NCBI GenBank assembly: GCA_965221575.1
Contig: CBDCSM010000012.1
Span: forward strand, 620,001 to 684,000
Direction: 5' to 3'
DNA: 64,000 bases
From: JAPPHA01 sp965221575
GTDB lineage: Bacteria; Pseudomonadota; Alphaproteobacteria; Rhodobacterales; Rhodobacteraceae
The translations under genes were made by a program, and so were the position numbers. Below are positions 34,594-43,460 of the stretch, piece after piece (within the stretch, counting starts at the first letter, position 1; each line of letters opens with the position of its first letter). A model generated the notes under the pieces. It was given only the letters and a program-made list of their open reading frames with translations. It did not search any database and had not been told where the DNA came from.

Positions 34594-35622
34594 CTATGCC
34601 CGCTTCAGATTGAAGTCGCGCCAGGTCCGCACGAGCACCGGGGCAAGAAGGATACAGACGCCGATGATGGTCATGACTGACGTCGCGGCGGCAGAGCCGA
34701 ACAGCTTGGCGTCGCCAAACAAGTCGTTGTAGATGATCCACGAAAGCGACGTCGCCTTGGCCGAAGCCGAGAACCCGACGATGGGTTCAAATATTCTGAA
34801 GCCATCCATCAACTGCATCAGAATAATGAATATGACCAGCGGCATCATGTACGGGACGACTACGTAGCGAACTCTCTGAAATCTCGATGCCCCGTCGATT
34901 TGCGCCGCCTCGATCGTCTCTCTCGGGACGGTCTGGAGGCCGGCATAGAATACGATGAAACTGAATGGCGTGTTGTGCCAGATCCCGTAGACGATCAGCA
35001 AAATCCAGGTCAATGGAGCAGACGCCTTCAGAGACAGGTCGTCGTCGTCGAAGATTACCTGAAGTGTCGCGCCGATGATTCCATCAGCGTCGACCATCCA
35101 GAAAAGGATCAAGGACCCGATGAGAGGGGTCACGATCATCGGGAGCAGCGAAGCGAAAATCGTAGGTCCCTTGACAATCGGTGGCAGCGCGTTGACGCCA
35201 AGAGCGACAAGCAGTCCCAGGATGAGCACAAGTGGCGCCACGACAAAGGTGTAAGTCAGCGTGAAGAACAGAGCCTTGTAAAACGGCAGATTGTAGACGC
35301 CGGCAACAAATCGTCCCCAGTTTTCCGAGGACCTCCAGACTTCCGCGACCTCGGAGAATGCCAGGTGATTGCGGTTTGTATATGTGTGCAGCCCATTGAA
35401 TCGGCCAAGCGGCGCTTCTTCGACCAGTTTTCGGGTAGCTTCCGTATCGACCGTAAGCTCGGTCTCGCACTTGAACGGGTTACAGTTCTCGGCCTCGATC
35501 ATCACCTGTTCGTGTTCGACAAAAAAAGACTGGACCAGGACAGAGACGATGGGCAGCGCGATGAACAGGATCATCGCGGCCAGCGTTGGCAGCATGAACC
35601 AGGCAAACGTACGATGCGGCAT
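34594..35622 (-). CDS. Carbohydrate ABC transporter permease (MalF-like)
   Basis: A 342-residue CUT1-type permease with an N-terminal membrane segment (FAWFMLPTLAAMILFIALPI), a periplasmic loop carrying two cysteines (NCNPFKCE), then the channel domain. The EAA loop is TIEAAQIDGASRFQRVRYVVVPYM. It forms the importer channel with the MalG-like partner. It is separated from the binding-protein gene by 91 bp. Confidence 0.86.
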   Translation of the reverse strand: MPHRTFAWFMLPTLAAMILFIALPIVSVLVQSFFVEHEQVMIEAENCNPFKCETELTVDTEATRKLVEEAPLGRFNGLHTYTNRNHLAFSEVAEVWRSSENWGRFVAGVYNLPFYKALFFTLTYTFVVAPLVLILGLLVALGVNALPPIVKGPTIFASLLPMIVTPLIGSLILFWMVDADGIIGATLQVIFDDDDLSLKASAPLTWILLIVYGIWHNTPFSFIVFYAGLQTVPRETIEAAQIDGASRFQRVRYVVVPYMMPLVIFIILMQLMDGFRIFEPIVGFSASAKATSLSWIIYNDLFGDAKLFGSAAATSVMTIIGVCILLAPVLVRTWRDFNLKRA

Positions 35623-35713
35623 GTCAGTTGCGTTCCGTTGAGCGGGCGCTCAGTCAGGTCTGAAGGTGCGGATGCGCCCGGCTGAACCCGGACGCATCCC
35701 TTATTTTTTCAGA

Positions 35714-36949
35714 TCAGAGGAATCCCTGTTCCTTGGCAGCCGCGACATAAGAAGCCTCTATGTCGATCAACGTCTGTTCTGCCGTTTCGTTGCCCTGGAG
35801 GAAGTCGGGTAATTCCGTGAAGAACGCCTGGTGCAACAGACCCATGAACGGAATCATCGGGTATGGCTGGGTTCCTCCCGCTGCCGTCAGTGCGACACCT
35901 TGTGCCGCCTTGCCTGGCACGTAGGAGTCCATCAACCAGACAGCCTTGTCGTTGTTCGCCTTGACCATTTCATCCGAAATTCCGTTGAGCATGGCGATAA
36001 AGGTCGCTTCCGCGTCTTCGTCCGAAATGTTTTTCGCAATGGTAAAGCCGTCCCACCACAGCGATGAAGCAGGGGTCGAGCCACCTGCCACCATTGGCGC
36101 CGAAGCAAGAACCGTATTCTCGACAACCTCTGGCGTCGAGCCTTCGTCATCGAGGATTTGCCCGCCGGTCGATCCCCAAAGCTGCGCAATTGCCAGATTC
36201 CCGGCTTCCCAGATCGGGGCGACGGTCGACGTATTGTACGTCAGGAAATCGGGGTTGGTATACTCGGTCAGCGCTTTCAACATGTTGAGCGTTGCAATAC
36301 CAGTCTCGTTGTTGACGGCTGGTTCGGCCGTTCCAGGCTTGAAGAACTCGCCCCCGTGACCGAGATACATGTTCACGAACTCTTCCCCGAGATTCCAGTC
36401 GGCCTTGAAAAGCGCCGTAAATGGATATTCCATGATTCCTGCCTCACGGATGGCCTGGAGAGTCTCGAGCACTTCCTCGTAGGTGGCGGGAATCGGTTTT
36501 CCGACCTGGTCAAGAATATCCTTGCGCACAAACAAATGCTGGGCATTGGCCATGAACGCAATGGCCATGATCTTGCCGTCAATAGTGATCAGCTGGCTCT
36601 TTTTCAGGTGCTGGCCATGTTTCGCAACAAGGTCATCGAGCGGACGGATCAGATCGTTGTTGATCAATGGGACGGCCGAAGAATTGGCCACAATCACGGC
36701 AGTGTACTCGGCCGGGTCGGCGGTCAGCGCTGCGACCTGGATTTCACGGTGCTGCGCAGTGTGGTGCTTGGAGAACGTCACATTGTCTCCCGCACATTCT
36801 TCGGCGGTAGACACGACCGCATGAAGGGCCGGGAAGTCATTGGCGAGCACGCTTATATTTCCGCTCGAGATGCCGCAACCCGCGGTTGCGGCCCCGCCTG
36901 CAACGATCGTCGCCGCGGCCGCGCCGAGCAGGGTTTTCAAATTCAACAT
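35714..36949 (-). CDS. Sugar-type ABC solute-binding protein
   Basis: A 411-residue SBP_bac_1 (CUT1) periplasmic binding protein. A signal peptide (LLGAAAATIVAGGAATAG) leads to the mature protein; the cysteine near the cut site could make it a lipoprotein, but the lipobox is poor. Blocks typical of sugar binding proteins include AYTAVIVANSSAVPL, GIMEYPFTALFKADW and APMVAGGSTPASSLWWDGF. Its ligand is likely a sugar or polyol derivative. Bases 36950-37090 before it may hold a second promoter; ATGAATTGGT spans its start (36948-36957). Confidence 0.86.
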   Translation of the reverse strand: MLNLKTLLGAAAATIVAGGAATAGCGISSGNISVLANDFPALHAVVSTAEECAGDNVTFSKHHTAQHREIQVAALTADPAEYTAVIVANSSAVPLINNDLIRPLDDLVAKHGQHLKKSQLITIDGKIMAIAFMANAQHLFVRKDILDQVGKPIPATYEEVLETLQAIREAGIMEYPFTALFKADWNLGEEFVNMYLGHGGEFFKPGTAEPAVNNETGIATLNMLKALTEYTNPDFLTYNTSTVAPIWEAGNLAIAQLWGSTGGQILDDEGSTPEVVENTVLASAPMVAGGSTPASSLWWDGFTIAKNISDEDAEATFIAMLNGISDEMVKANNDKAVWLMDSYVPGKAAQGVALTAAGGTQPYPMIPFMGLLHQAFFTELPDFLQGNETAEQTLIDIEASYVAAAKEQGFL

Positions 36950-37090
36950 GAATTGGTTCCTTTTCTTGACTTGAGTGAGAAACGTAAGGGTAATGTATGG
37001 CCCGTTGGTGGCAAGTCATGATTGCACGAACTCAACGCGGCAAACATCAACCGGGTTTAAACTGGCCGACGCTGTTAACCAAGGAAAACT

Positions 37091-38095
37091 CTACAGCCCG
37101 GTCAGCATCCTTTGGCGAGAAACGAGATCTACACCATTCTGATCCAGAAAATGAAGATGATCGATGAAGTTCCAGTTCTCGGCCAATAATCCGTTTTCGC
37201 GTCGGTACAAGTCCACGACGCGCATGGTTGTCTGTTCGTCGGCAGCAGGTGCCAGCCCGATGTAGCCACCTTTTGAGCGGACGACAAGACTGGGCCAGCC
37301 GAAGAAACCGCCGAAACTGCCTTCTCCACACTGCATCCTGTGGCCGCAATGATGTCCCCACTCCAGTCCGTCCTCGAACGGACCGGTATGCTGTTCGAGA
37401 TACCTGTCCTGGGTATAGGGCGCGCCGATACCGCCCGGCCCCCACCAAATCATGTCCTCGGTCCAGTCGAGTTGCAGGTCTTCCTTTGTCGTCTTGACAT
37501 CGGCCGACACGAGACGGTCAATCATTCGAAGGATCAGGTCCAGTGTCGCCCTTCCTTCACTGGTTGGCTGATCCGAGAAAATCAGTCCGTCATGGGTCCG
37601 CGGACCCGGGGTTACCATCGTCGCGCCCGTCGATGGCGGCAGAGATTCCGCCCGAGCCTGATGCATGAAATTCAGGGTGTCGAGAAAGATCGTATTGTCG
37701 ACGATCCTGTTTCCTTCGACCTGGTTGAACTCCGCGTATCGCAGCATCGTCGCCTGCCGCGTCGGCCGAACTCCGAGAAACGGCTGATCGAAGAGGCCGA
37801 GCAAATGACCCATCGAAACCACCCAGACCGTGCGTTCCTGATCGACCCTGTTGCGGCCGGCGAAAAAAATGTCCTGCCGTCGCTGCAGGGGAGAAAAACA
37901 CTCCTTTATCGGCTTCCAGAAAAGTTCGGACGCTACCTCCGCCCCAACAGCCTCGTTGAATGGATGGACGAAGTGAAACCTGCACTTCGATGATGTGCGC
38001 CGTCCCAGCGCCTCTGCAAAATCTTCCGTCTTGGCACTGTCGACGTTGTCGAAGTGTTCGAGAACGACTGCCTTCGCATGGGTAAGTAAATTCAT
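37091..38095 (-). CDS. SnoaL-like two-domain protein D (first gene of the operon)
   Basis: A 334-residue paralogue of A and C: FVHPFNEAVG, LQRRQDIFFAGR, VVSMGHLLGLFDQPFLG, VTPGPRTHDGL, DWTEDMIWWGPGGIGA, EQHTGPFEDGLE and DLYRRENGLLAENW. The start at ATG 38095 is preferred because it aligns with the N-termini of A and C; ATG 38131 would add 12 residues. It leads the operon just downstream of a perfect 17-bp palindrome. As for the others, the reaction is unknown. Confidence 0.75.
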   Translation of the reverse strand: MNLLTHAKAVVLEHFDNVDSAKTEDFAEALGRRTSSKCRFHFVHPFNEAVGAEVASELFWKPIKECFSPLQRRQDIFFAGRNRVDQERTVWVVSMGHLLGLFDQPFLGVRPTRQATMLRYAEFNQVEGNRIVDNTIFLDTLNFMHQARAESLPPSTGATMVTPGPRTHDGLIFSDQPTSEGRATLDLILRMIDRLVSADVKTTKEDLQLDWTEDMIWWGPGGIGAPYTQDRYLEQHTGPFEDGLEWGHHCGHRMQCGEGSFGGFFGWPSLVVRSKGGYIGLAPAADEQTTMRVVDLYRRENGLLAENWNFIDHLHFLDQNGVDLVSRQRMLTGL

Positions 38096-38127
38096 CTCAA
38101 CTTTCACCGCGTCCCATCGCTCGCATT

Positions 38128-38144
38128 CCAATTCGATGAATTGG
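38128..38144 (-). promoter_or_regulatory. Perfect 17-bp palindrome, candidate operator of the SnoaL/ABC operon
   Basis: CCAATTCGATGAATTGG has 7-bp perfect arms about a 3-bp centre, 33 bp upstream of ATG 38095. The half ATGAATTGGT recurs at the start of the binding-protein gene (36948-36957). It is the size of a regulator dimer site. The odd 3-bp centre is less typical of LacI than of GntR-type proteins, so the binding protein is unknown. Confidence 0.45.
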
Positions 38145-38923
38145 TATCAAGAGAGACCGGTTCTGTCGATGAAATGCCTGCCAGATTGTACGGATGGACA
38201 ACAGTCCGAGATGGGAAAGTCGGGACAGGTTGTCATGCGAGACAAAGATAACCTGCTGTTGGCCGAATTCTTCTGTGAAGATCGGGAAAATTAGCGGCCG
38301 TTTTGAGTGACGGGGATTCCCGCGGTGGACCGACAAGAGGCAAATTCCTCAATCGATCAGCACTCATGACGCAAACCGGGATGTATTGTGACAATGCCTT
38401 GCTCTGGTTCCGGTGGATAGTCCGCACGAAAGATGAAATCCGATTTCTGAGGTTAAACCAAAGAACGATCCGCCGCACTGACCGAGAATTAAGCCTTGCG
38501 TACACAGATTTTCGGGAGCATCCCAAGCCGTCTTGCGTCGAGATTTGATCGTCCTCGCCTGGAAAATCACGCGACTGCAAGAGGTTCCATTACGGGCACA
38601 CCCCTTTACGTGATGACTGCCCGGTGGCCGCCGGCCCGAACCGGACGCAACCGATCGATCTCGAAGTCTGATCATGGCCCGGCAGGACAGTGTCCCTACT
38701 GCACGACGTGAGAGACAAGACTCTGCCGCAAGGCACCCTTTCGGCAAATCGCCAATCCTCTTTATCGAACCGGTCGGCATGAGTTGCCTTCAGGATATCG
38801 CCATACGAAATCCTGAATTCGCGCCGAAGTGTTCAATCGGGAATCGCCGACGGGCCTAGACATTTTCGGGTTGTCCGGGCAATAATATTTGCCAGTTGGG
38901 CTTTGAAAACGGGAGCGTGCACG
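38145..38923. other. 779-bp gene-free stretch
   Basis: Between the divergent SnoaL operon and acs I see no ORF with a believable product, no tRNA, and no strong terminator. It should contain the promoters of both operons. Short open frames here have no ribosome-binding sites or recognisable motifs. Confidence 0.5.
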
Positions 38924-40867
38924 GTGAGTGAAACACGATTTGAACCGTCGCCGGAAGTCGTAGCGAAGGCGCATATCGATGCGAGGCGCTATGCTGAGAT
39001 GTACAGGCACTCGGTCGATGATCCGGTGTCGTTCTGGGGGGAGCACGGCAAGAGGGTCGACTGGATGCAACCGTATTCCAGGGTCAAGGAAGTTTCCTAC
39101 GGTTGGCCCGAGGTATCGATCCGCTGGTACGACGACGGTATCCTCAATGTGTGTGCGAATTGCGTCGATCGGCACCTCTCCTCCAGGTCGGAGCAGACGG
39201 CCATTATCTGGGAAGGCGATACGCCGGGTACCGAGCGACACATCAGCTATCGCGAACTCCACGAGCAGGTTTGCCGCCTGGCAAACGTGTACAAGTCTCT
39301 CGGGGTCAAGAAAGGAGACCGGATCGTTCTCTACATGCCGATGATCCCTGAAGCGGCTTACGCAATGCTCGCCAGCGCCAGGATCGGGGCGGTCCACTCC
39401 GTTGTTTTCGGAGGATTTTCGCCCGAAGCCCTTGCGAGCCGAATTCAGGACTGCGGTGCGTCGCTCGTCGTCACGGCCGACGAAGGACCGAGAGGCGGTC
39501 GGAACGTACCGCTCAAGGCCAATGTCGACGCCGCGCTGAAAATCTCGGGAGATGTTCCGGTTCTTGTCGTCGGGCGTACCTCCGGGGGGCCCGGAAACGT
39601 GGAGGGGCGCGATCACGACTACGCCGCGTTGATGGGCGACGCCTCGCCCACATGCGACCCGGAACCCATGAACGCGGAAGATCCCTTGTTCATTCTGTAT
39701 ACGTCGGGTTCGACCGGCAAGCCCAAGGGCGTGCTTCACAGTTCCGGCGGGTACCTGGTTTTTGCGTCGATGACCCATCAGTTCACGTTCGACTATCACG
39801 ACGGCGATATTTTCTGGTGCACTGCCGATGTCGGCTGGATTACCGGGCACAGCTACATCGTTTACGGGCCACTGGCGAATGGAGCGACGACGCTGATGTT
39901 CGAGGGGGTTCCAACCTTCCCCGACGTTTCGAGATTCTGGCAGGTATGCGAACGCCACAAGGTCAACCAGTTCTACACGGCGCCAACGGCAATCCGGGCG
40001 CTCATGGCACACGGTCCCGAGCCGGTAAAAAAATGCGACCTTTCCTCCCTCACGGTCTTGGGAACCGTCGGAGAGCCGATCAATCCGGAAGCCTGGGACT
40101 GGTACAACGAGGTTGTCGGGAAAGGGGCGCGGCCGATCGTCGATACCTGGTGGCAAACCGAAACCGGCGGGCACTTGTTGACACCGCTCCCCGGCGCGAC
40201 ATCTACCAAGCCGGGGTCCACGACCAATCCGTTTTTCGGAATTGAGCCTGCAATACTCGATCCGGTGACCGGCAAGGAAATCGAGGCGACCGAGGCAGAA
40301 GGCGTCCTCTGCATCAAGGACAGTTGGCCGGGCCAAATGCGGACGGTCTATGGCGATCATCAGCGATTCATCGAGACCTATTTCTCTGACTACAAGGGAT
40401 ACTACTTTACAGGTGACGGGGCGCGGCGGGATGCTGACGGTTACTACTGGATCACCGGGCGTGTCGATGACGTCCTGAATGTATCTGGCCACCGTATGGG
40501 AACCGCCGAAGTGGAAAGCGCGCTTGTCGCGCATGGAAAGGTCGCGGAAGCGGCCGTGGTTGGTTACCCCCATCCCGTCAAGGGGCAAGGCATTTATTGT
40601 TACGTGACCCTGATGACGGGCGAAACGCCAACCGATGAACTGAGAGTCGAGTTGAGAAACTGGGTTCGCAAGGAAATCGGCCCGATCGCCTCGCCGGATC
40701 TGATCCAATGGGCACCGGGATTGCCGAAGACCAGGTCCGGAAAGATCATGAGACGTATTCTGAGAAAGATCGCCGAAGACGACTACGGGGCGCTCGGTGA
40801 TACGTCGACCCTGGCCGATCCGGCCGTTGTCGATGAACTGATCGAGAATCGTATGAACCGCGATTGA
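38924..40867 (+). CDS. acs: Acetyl-CoA synthetase
   Basis: A 647-residue AMP-forming acetyl-CoA synthetase (acetate + ATP + CoA to acetyl-CoA). The phosphate-binding loop is YTSGSTGKPKGV; other core motifs are DVGWITGHSYIVYGPL, DTWWQTETGG, YYWITGRVDDVLNVSGHRMGTAEVE and the C-terminal LPKTRSGKIMRR, whose lysine is the usual acetylation site. GTG 38924 is preferred with GGGAG 9 bp upstream. Single gene, convergent with sufS. Propionate could be a second substrate, but the length and motifs fit Acs well. Confidence 0.93.
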   Translation: MSETRFEPSPEVVAKAHIDARRYAEMYRHSVDDPVSFWGEHGKRVDWMQPYSRVKEVSYGWPEVSIRWYDDGILNVCANCVDRHLSSRSEQTAIIWEGDTPGTERHISYRELHEQVCRLANVYKSLGVKKGDRIVLYMPMIPEAAYAMLASARIGAVHSVVFGGFSPEALASRIQDCGASLVVTADEGPRGGRNVPLKANVDAALKISGDVPVLVVGRTSGGPGNVEGRDHDYAALMGDASPTCDPEPMNAEDPLFILYTSGSTGKPKGVLHSSGGYLVFASMTHQFTFDYHDGDIFWCTADVGWITGHSYIVYGPLANGATTLMFEGVPTFPDVSRFWQVCERHKVNQFYTAPTAIRALMAHGPEPVKKCDLSSLTVLGTVGEPINPEAWDWYNEVVGKGARPIVDTWWQTETGGHLLTPLPGATSTKPGSTTNPFFGIEPAILDPVTGKEIEATEAEGVLCIKDSWPGQMRTVYGDHQRFIETYFSDYKGYYFTGDGARRDADGYYWITGRVDDVLNVSGHRMGTAEVESALVAHGKVAEAAVVGYPHPVKGQGIYCYVTLMTGETPTDELRVELRNWVRKEIGPIASPDLIQWAPGLPKTRSGKIMRRILRKIAEDDYGALGDTSTLADPAVVDELIENRMNRD

Positions 40868-41041
40868 GTAAGGCGCGGTCTGCTGAACACCGCACGGTGC
40901 GCCGGACGGATACCCTAAACTCGGTCGAGACCGGGATCGTAATGGTCGAAACTGCCCGGAGCGGGCCAGAGTGATGGTGAGAACCGGTCGATCGTTCCGG
41001 ATCCCGACTCGCGCGTCACGGTGGATCCGTGCGATTGGCGG

Positions 41042-42265
41042 TCAGTTGCCGAGAAGGTCGTGGCAAATCTCGAGGGCTTCAACCAATCGGTCGACTTCAT
41101 CCCTGGTGTTGTAAAGACCGAACGAAGCCCGGCAGGTGGCAGTCAGTCCCAGTCGTTCCATTAACGGCTGAGCACAGTGGTGCCCGGCCCGGACCGCGAT
41201 CCCTTTCTGGTCGACGATAGTCGATATGTCGTGCGGATGACCAGCGCCCGCGATAGTGAATGAGAAGATCGCTCCACGCTCCGCCGCACGTCCCTGAACG
41301 TCAAGCCAGTTGAGACCTTCCATCTGGTCAAGGACATAGTCCCGAATGGTCGCTTCATGAGACTCGATATTCTCCATCCCGAGTTGTTCAAGGTATTCCA
41401 GGGCTGCGCCGAGGCCAATCATCGAGACGATCGGGGGTGTTCCAGCCTCGAATTTGTGCGGTGGCGTATTGTAGGTGATGCCATCACGCCTGACTTCTCT
41501 GATCATGTCACCGCCACCCATGAATGGCCACATTTCATCGAGCCTGTCTTCCAGAACGTAAAGCGCTCCGGAGGCTGAAGGGCCGTACAGCTTGTGTCCG
41601 GTGATCGCGTAAAAGTCGCATCCAATTTCGGTGACATCTACCGGCATATGGACGGCGGCCTGGGATCCATCAACCAAAACGGGAACGCCCAGGTCGCGAG
41701 CTCCTGCGGAGATTGCTTCGACATCCACAACGGTGCCCAGGACGTTGGACATGTGCGTGACCGCAATGAGCCTGGTTCTTGGAGTGACGGCCTCCAGCAC
41801 GGATTCCGGCGCGAGTTCACCGTCATCGCTGATGTCCACCCATCTCAATTCAACGCCATGGCGCTCTCTGAGAAAGTGCCACGGAACGATATTGGCGTGA
41901 TGCTCCATGACGCTGAGGACGATTTCGTCCCCGGGTTTCACGTTCCGGGCTGCCCAGGCGTAAGAAACGAGGTTGAGTCCCTCGGTCGTTCCGCTGGTGA
42001 ACAGGATTTCATGGGAGTGCCGGGCACCGAGAAACCTCTGGATAACGGAGCGGACACCTTCGTAGTTTTCCGTCGCCAGGCTGGACAGGTAATGCAGGCC
42101 CCGATGAACATTGGCGTATTCGCTGGAATACGATCTGGTTACGGCGTCGATGACCGCGCTTGGTTTCTGGGCCGATGCGCCGTTGTCCAGATACACAAGC
42201 GGATTGCCGTTCACGCTCCTCTCAAGGATCGGAAAATCCCTGCGAATCGTGTCGACATCATACAT
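41042..42265 (-). CDS. sufS: Cysteine desulfurase SufS
   Basis: A 407-residue group II (SufS/CsdA) PLP enzyme that takes sulfur from cysteine for Fe-S assembly. The PLP lysine is in AITGHKLYGPSASG; the catalytic cysteine is in VRAGHHCAQPLM; RASFGLYNT is the group II C-terminal signature. It is the last gene of the suf operon, adjacent to the YIP1-like gene. No sufE or sufU partner is visible in the window. The operon already holds a second desulfurase at its front. Confidence 0.93.
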   Translation of the reverse strand: MYDVDTIRRDFPILERSVNGNPLVYLDNGASAQKPSAVIDAVTRSYSSEYANVHRGLHYLSSLATENYEGVRSVIQRFLGARHSHEILFTSGTTEGLNLVSYAWAARNVKPGDEIVLSVMEHHANIVPWHFLRERHGVELRWVDISDDGELAPESVLEAVTPRTRLIAVTHMSNVLGTVVDVEAISAGARDLGVPVLVDGSQAAVHMPVDVTEIGCDFYAITGHKLYGPSASGALYVLEDRLDEMWPFMGGGDMIREVRRDGITYNTPPHKFEAGTPPIVSMIGLGAALEYLEQLGMENIESHEATIRDYVLDQMEGLNWLDVQGRAAERGAIFSFTIAGAGHPHDISTIVDQKGIAVRAGHHCAQPLMERLGLTATCRASFGLYNTRDEVDRLVEALEICHDLLGN

Positions 42266-42874
42266 TCAGCCACCGACTCCCGGCTGAAATCCAACCATTG
42301 GCAGAAACGCGACAATCGTCAGTGCGATCAGGAAGAGTGTCAGGATAACGCCCATGACGACTGCCAGCCCGCTGCGAAATCCGTGGACTTCCTTGATGAA
42401 GCTGATGACGAGATAAAATGCGATTCCCAGCCCTCCAAACGTCACCAGAGACGTGATCGGAGGAAAGACCAGCACCGATACGAGTTGGGCAAACTGAACA
42501 ATCAGGAGCATGGCCTGCAGCCAGATTATCGCTCCAAGGCATTCCTGGTAACTCCCCGTTCCTCCGAACACTTTTCCCACGCCAAAGATGAACCCCGCGA
42601 CAATGAACATCGTGGCAATCTGGATGATCGTCAGGTTGATTGGCGAGGCGATCAACATCCCCGACGCGCCATCCTGCATTGCCGGAGCGAGCTGAACGGT
42701 GAGCGTCGTTGCCAGCGTTCCCAGAATCGCTATCAGGAGCAGGCACTCCAGCCGCACCATCGGGGAAGTGTTCAGGAAACTGACAGCGATACGAACACCT
42801 TGACCCGGTCTCACGATGGTCAGGTACGCAAGTTCTAACGTGTCCTTCAACATGCGGGGTACCCGATCATCCAT
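42266..42874 (-). CDS. YIP1-like membrane protein (suf operon, second copy)
   Basis: A 202-residue protein with about five hydrophobic segments (LECLLLIAILGTLATTL; TIIQIATMFIVAGFIFGVG; AIIWLQAMLLIVQFAQLVSV; FLIALTIVAFLPMVGF). It resembles YIP1-domain proteins of alphaproteobacteria. The ATG at 42874 overlaps the previous gene by 8 bp, and the gene ends next to the sufS start. A role in Fe-S assembly is not known; position suggests membrane anchoring or stress adaptation, which is inference only. Confidence 0.65.
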   Translation of the reverse strand: MDDRVPRMLKDTLELAYLTIVRPGQGVRIAVSFLNTSPMVRLECLLLIAILGTLATTLTVQLAPAMQDGASGMLIASPINLTIIQIATMFIVAGFIFGVGKVFGGTGSYQECLGAIIWLQAMLLIVQFAQLVSVLVFPPITSLVTFGGLGIAFYLVISFIKEVHGFRSGLAVVMGVILTLFLIALTIVAFLPMVGFQPGVGG

Positions 42875-43460
42875 CCGGTTTCCCGAAGGACGCCTGCCTG
42901 AAATACCTGGATCTGCCGCGATCGGATCCAGTGCGCGGTTCGAACGCCTCTTGAGCATCCACCATGTACGCAGGCCTTTCCATGAACTCAACGCGAATCA
43001 GGCACTGCATCCAGTACAGGAAAAACAGCGCCGCTATCAGGACAAGCAGCGCTCCCGAAACCCAGGGCTGGAACGTCACCTCGACGATTCCGGCAACCAG
43101 CACAAGAGGCGACATGGTCAGGACGGCCCAAAAGAGAGCGAGGCGTGCATCGCGCCAATTCCCCCGGCCACCGAAAGCGCGTGCCAGGACATGCGATACA
43201 GCCGCGACCAAATACAAGAGTAACGGCGCCATCAATAGCGAAACCGCGAAATGAATAGGCACGACGGCGTACAAGGGCGGTGAACCGGAAGGTATCGAGT
43301 CGCGGAACAGGGATGGCATCCTGGCGACAAATGCCAGGAAACACGCGAGCATGCCGAAAAACAGGATGCGATCATCGCCGATGTTCCTGGCTAGCTGGCG
43401 TTCGAAACTCTTGCGAGGGTGTCGGTACGCAGTCAGGATTTCCGATGTCAGAGAACTCAT
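42867..43460 (-). CDS. YIP1-like membrane protein (suf operon, first copy)
   Basis: A 197-residue membrane protein with about five hydrophobic segments (ILFFGMLACFLAFVA; AVSLLMAPLLLYLVAAV; LALFWAVLTMSPLVLVAGIV; SGALLVLIAALFFLYW). It fits the YIP1 family. ATG 43460 overlaps the sufD stop (ATGA). Its N-terminus RHPRKSFERQL and basic C-terminus face the cytoplasm. The next gene is of the same type, so the two may form a heteromer. Function unknown. Confidence 0.68.
   Translation of the reverse strand: MSSLTSEILTAYRHPRKSFERQLARNIGDDRILFFGMLACFLAFVARMPSLFRDSIPSGSPPLYAVVPIHFAVSLLMAPLLLYLVAAVSHVLARAFGGRGNWRDARLALFWAVLTMSPLVLVAGIVEVTFQPWVSGALLVLIAALFFLYWMQCLIRVEFMERPAYMVDAQEAFEPRTGSDRGRSRYFRQASFGKPDG

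Noticed and set aside
38762..40708. 648-codon reverse frame opposite acs
   Set aside because: Antisense shadow of a well-conserved acetyl-CoA synthetase.
40871..40906. Bidirectional terminator between acs and sufS
   Set aside because: A GCGGT/ACCGC stem is present, but there is no T-tract on either strand and the stem is short.
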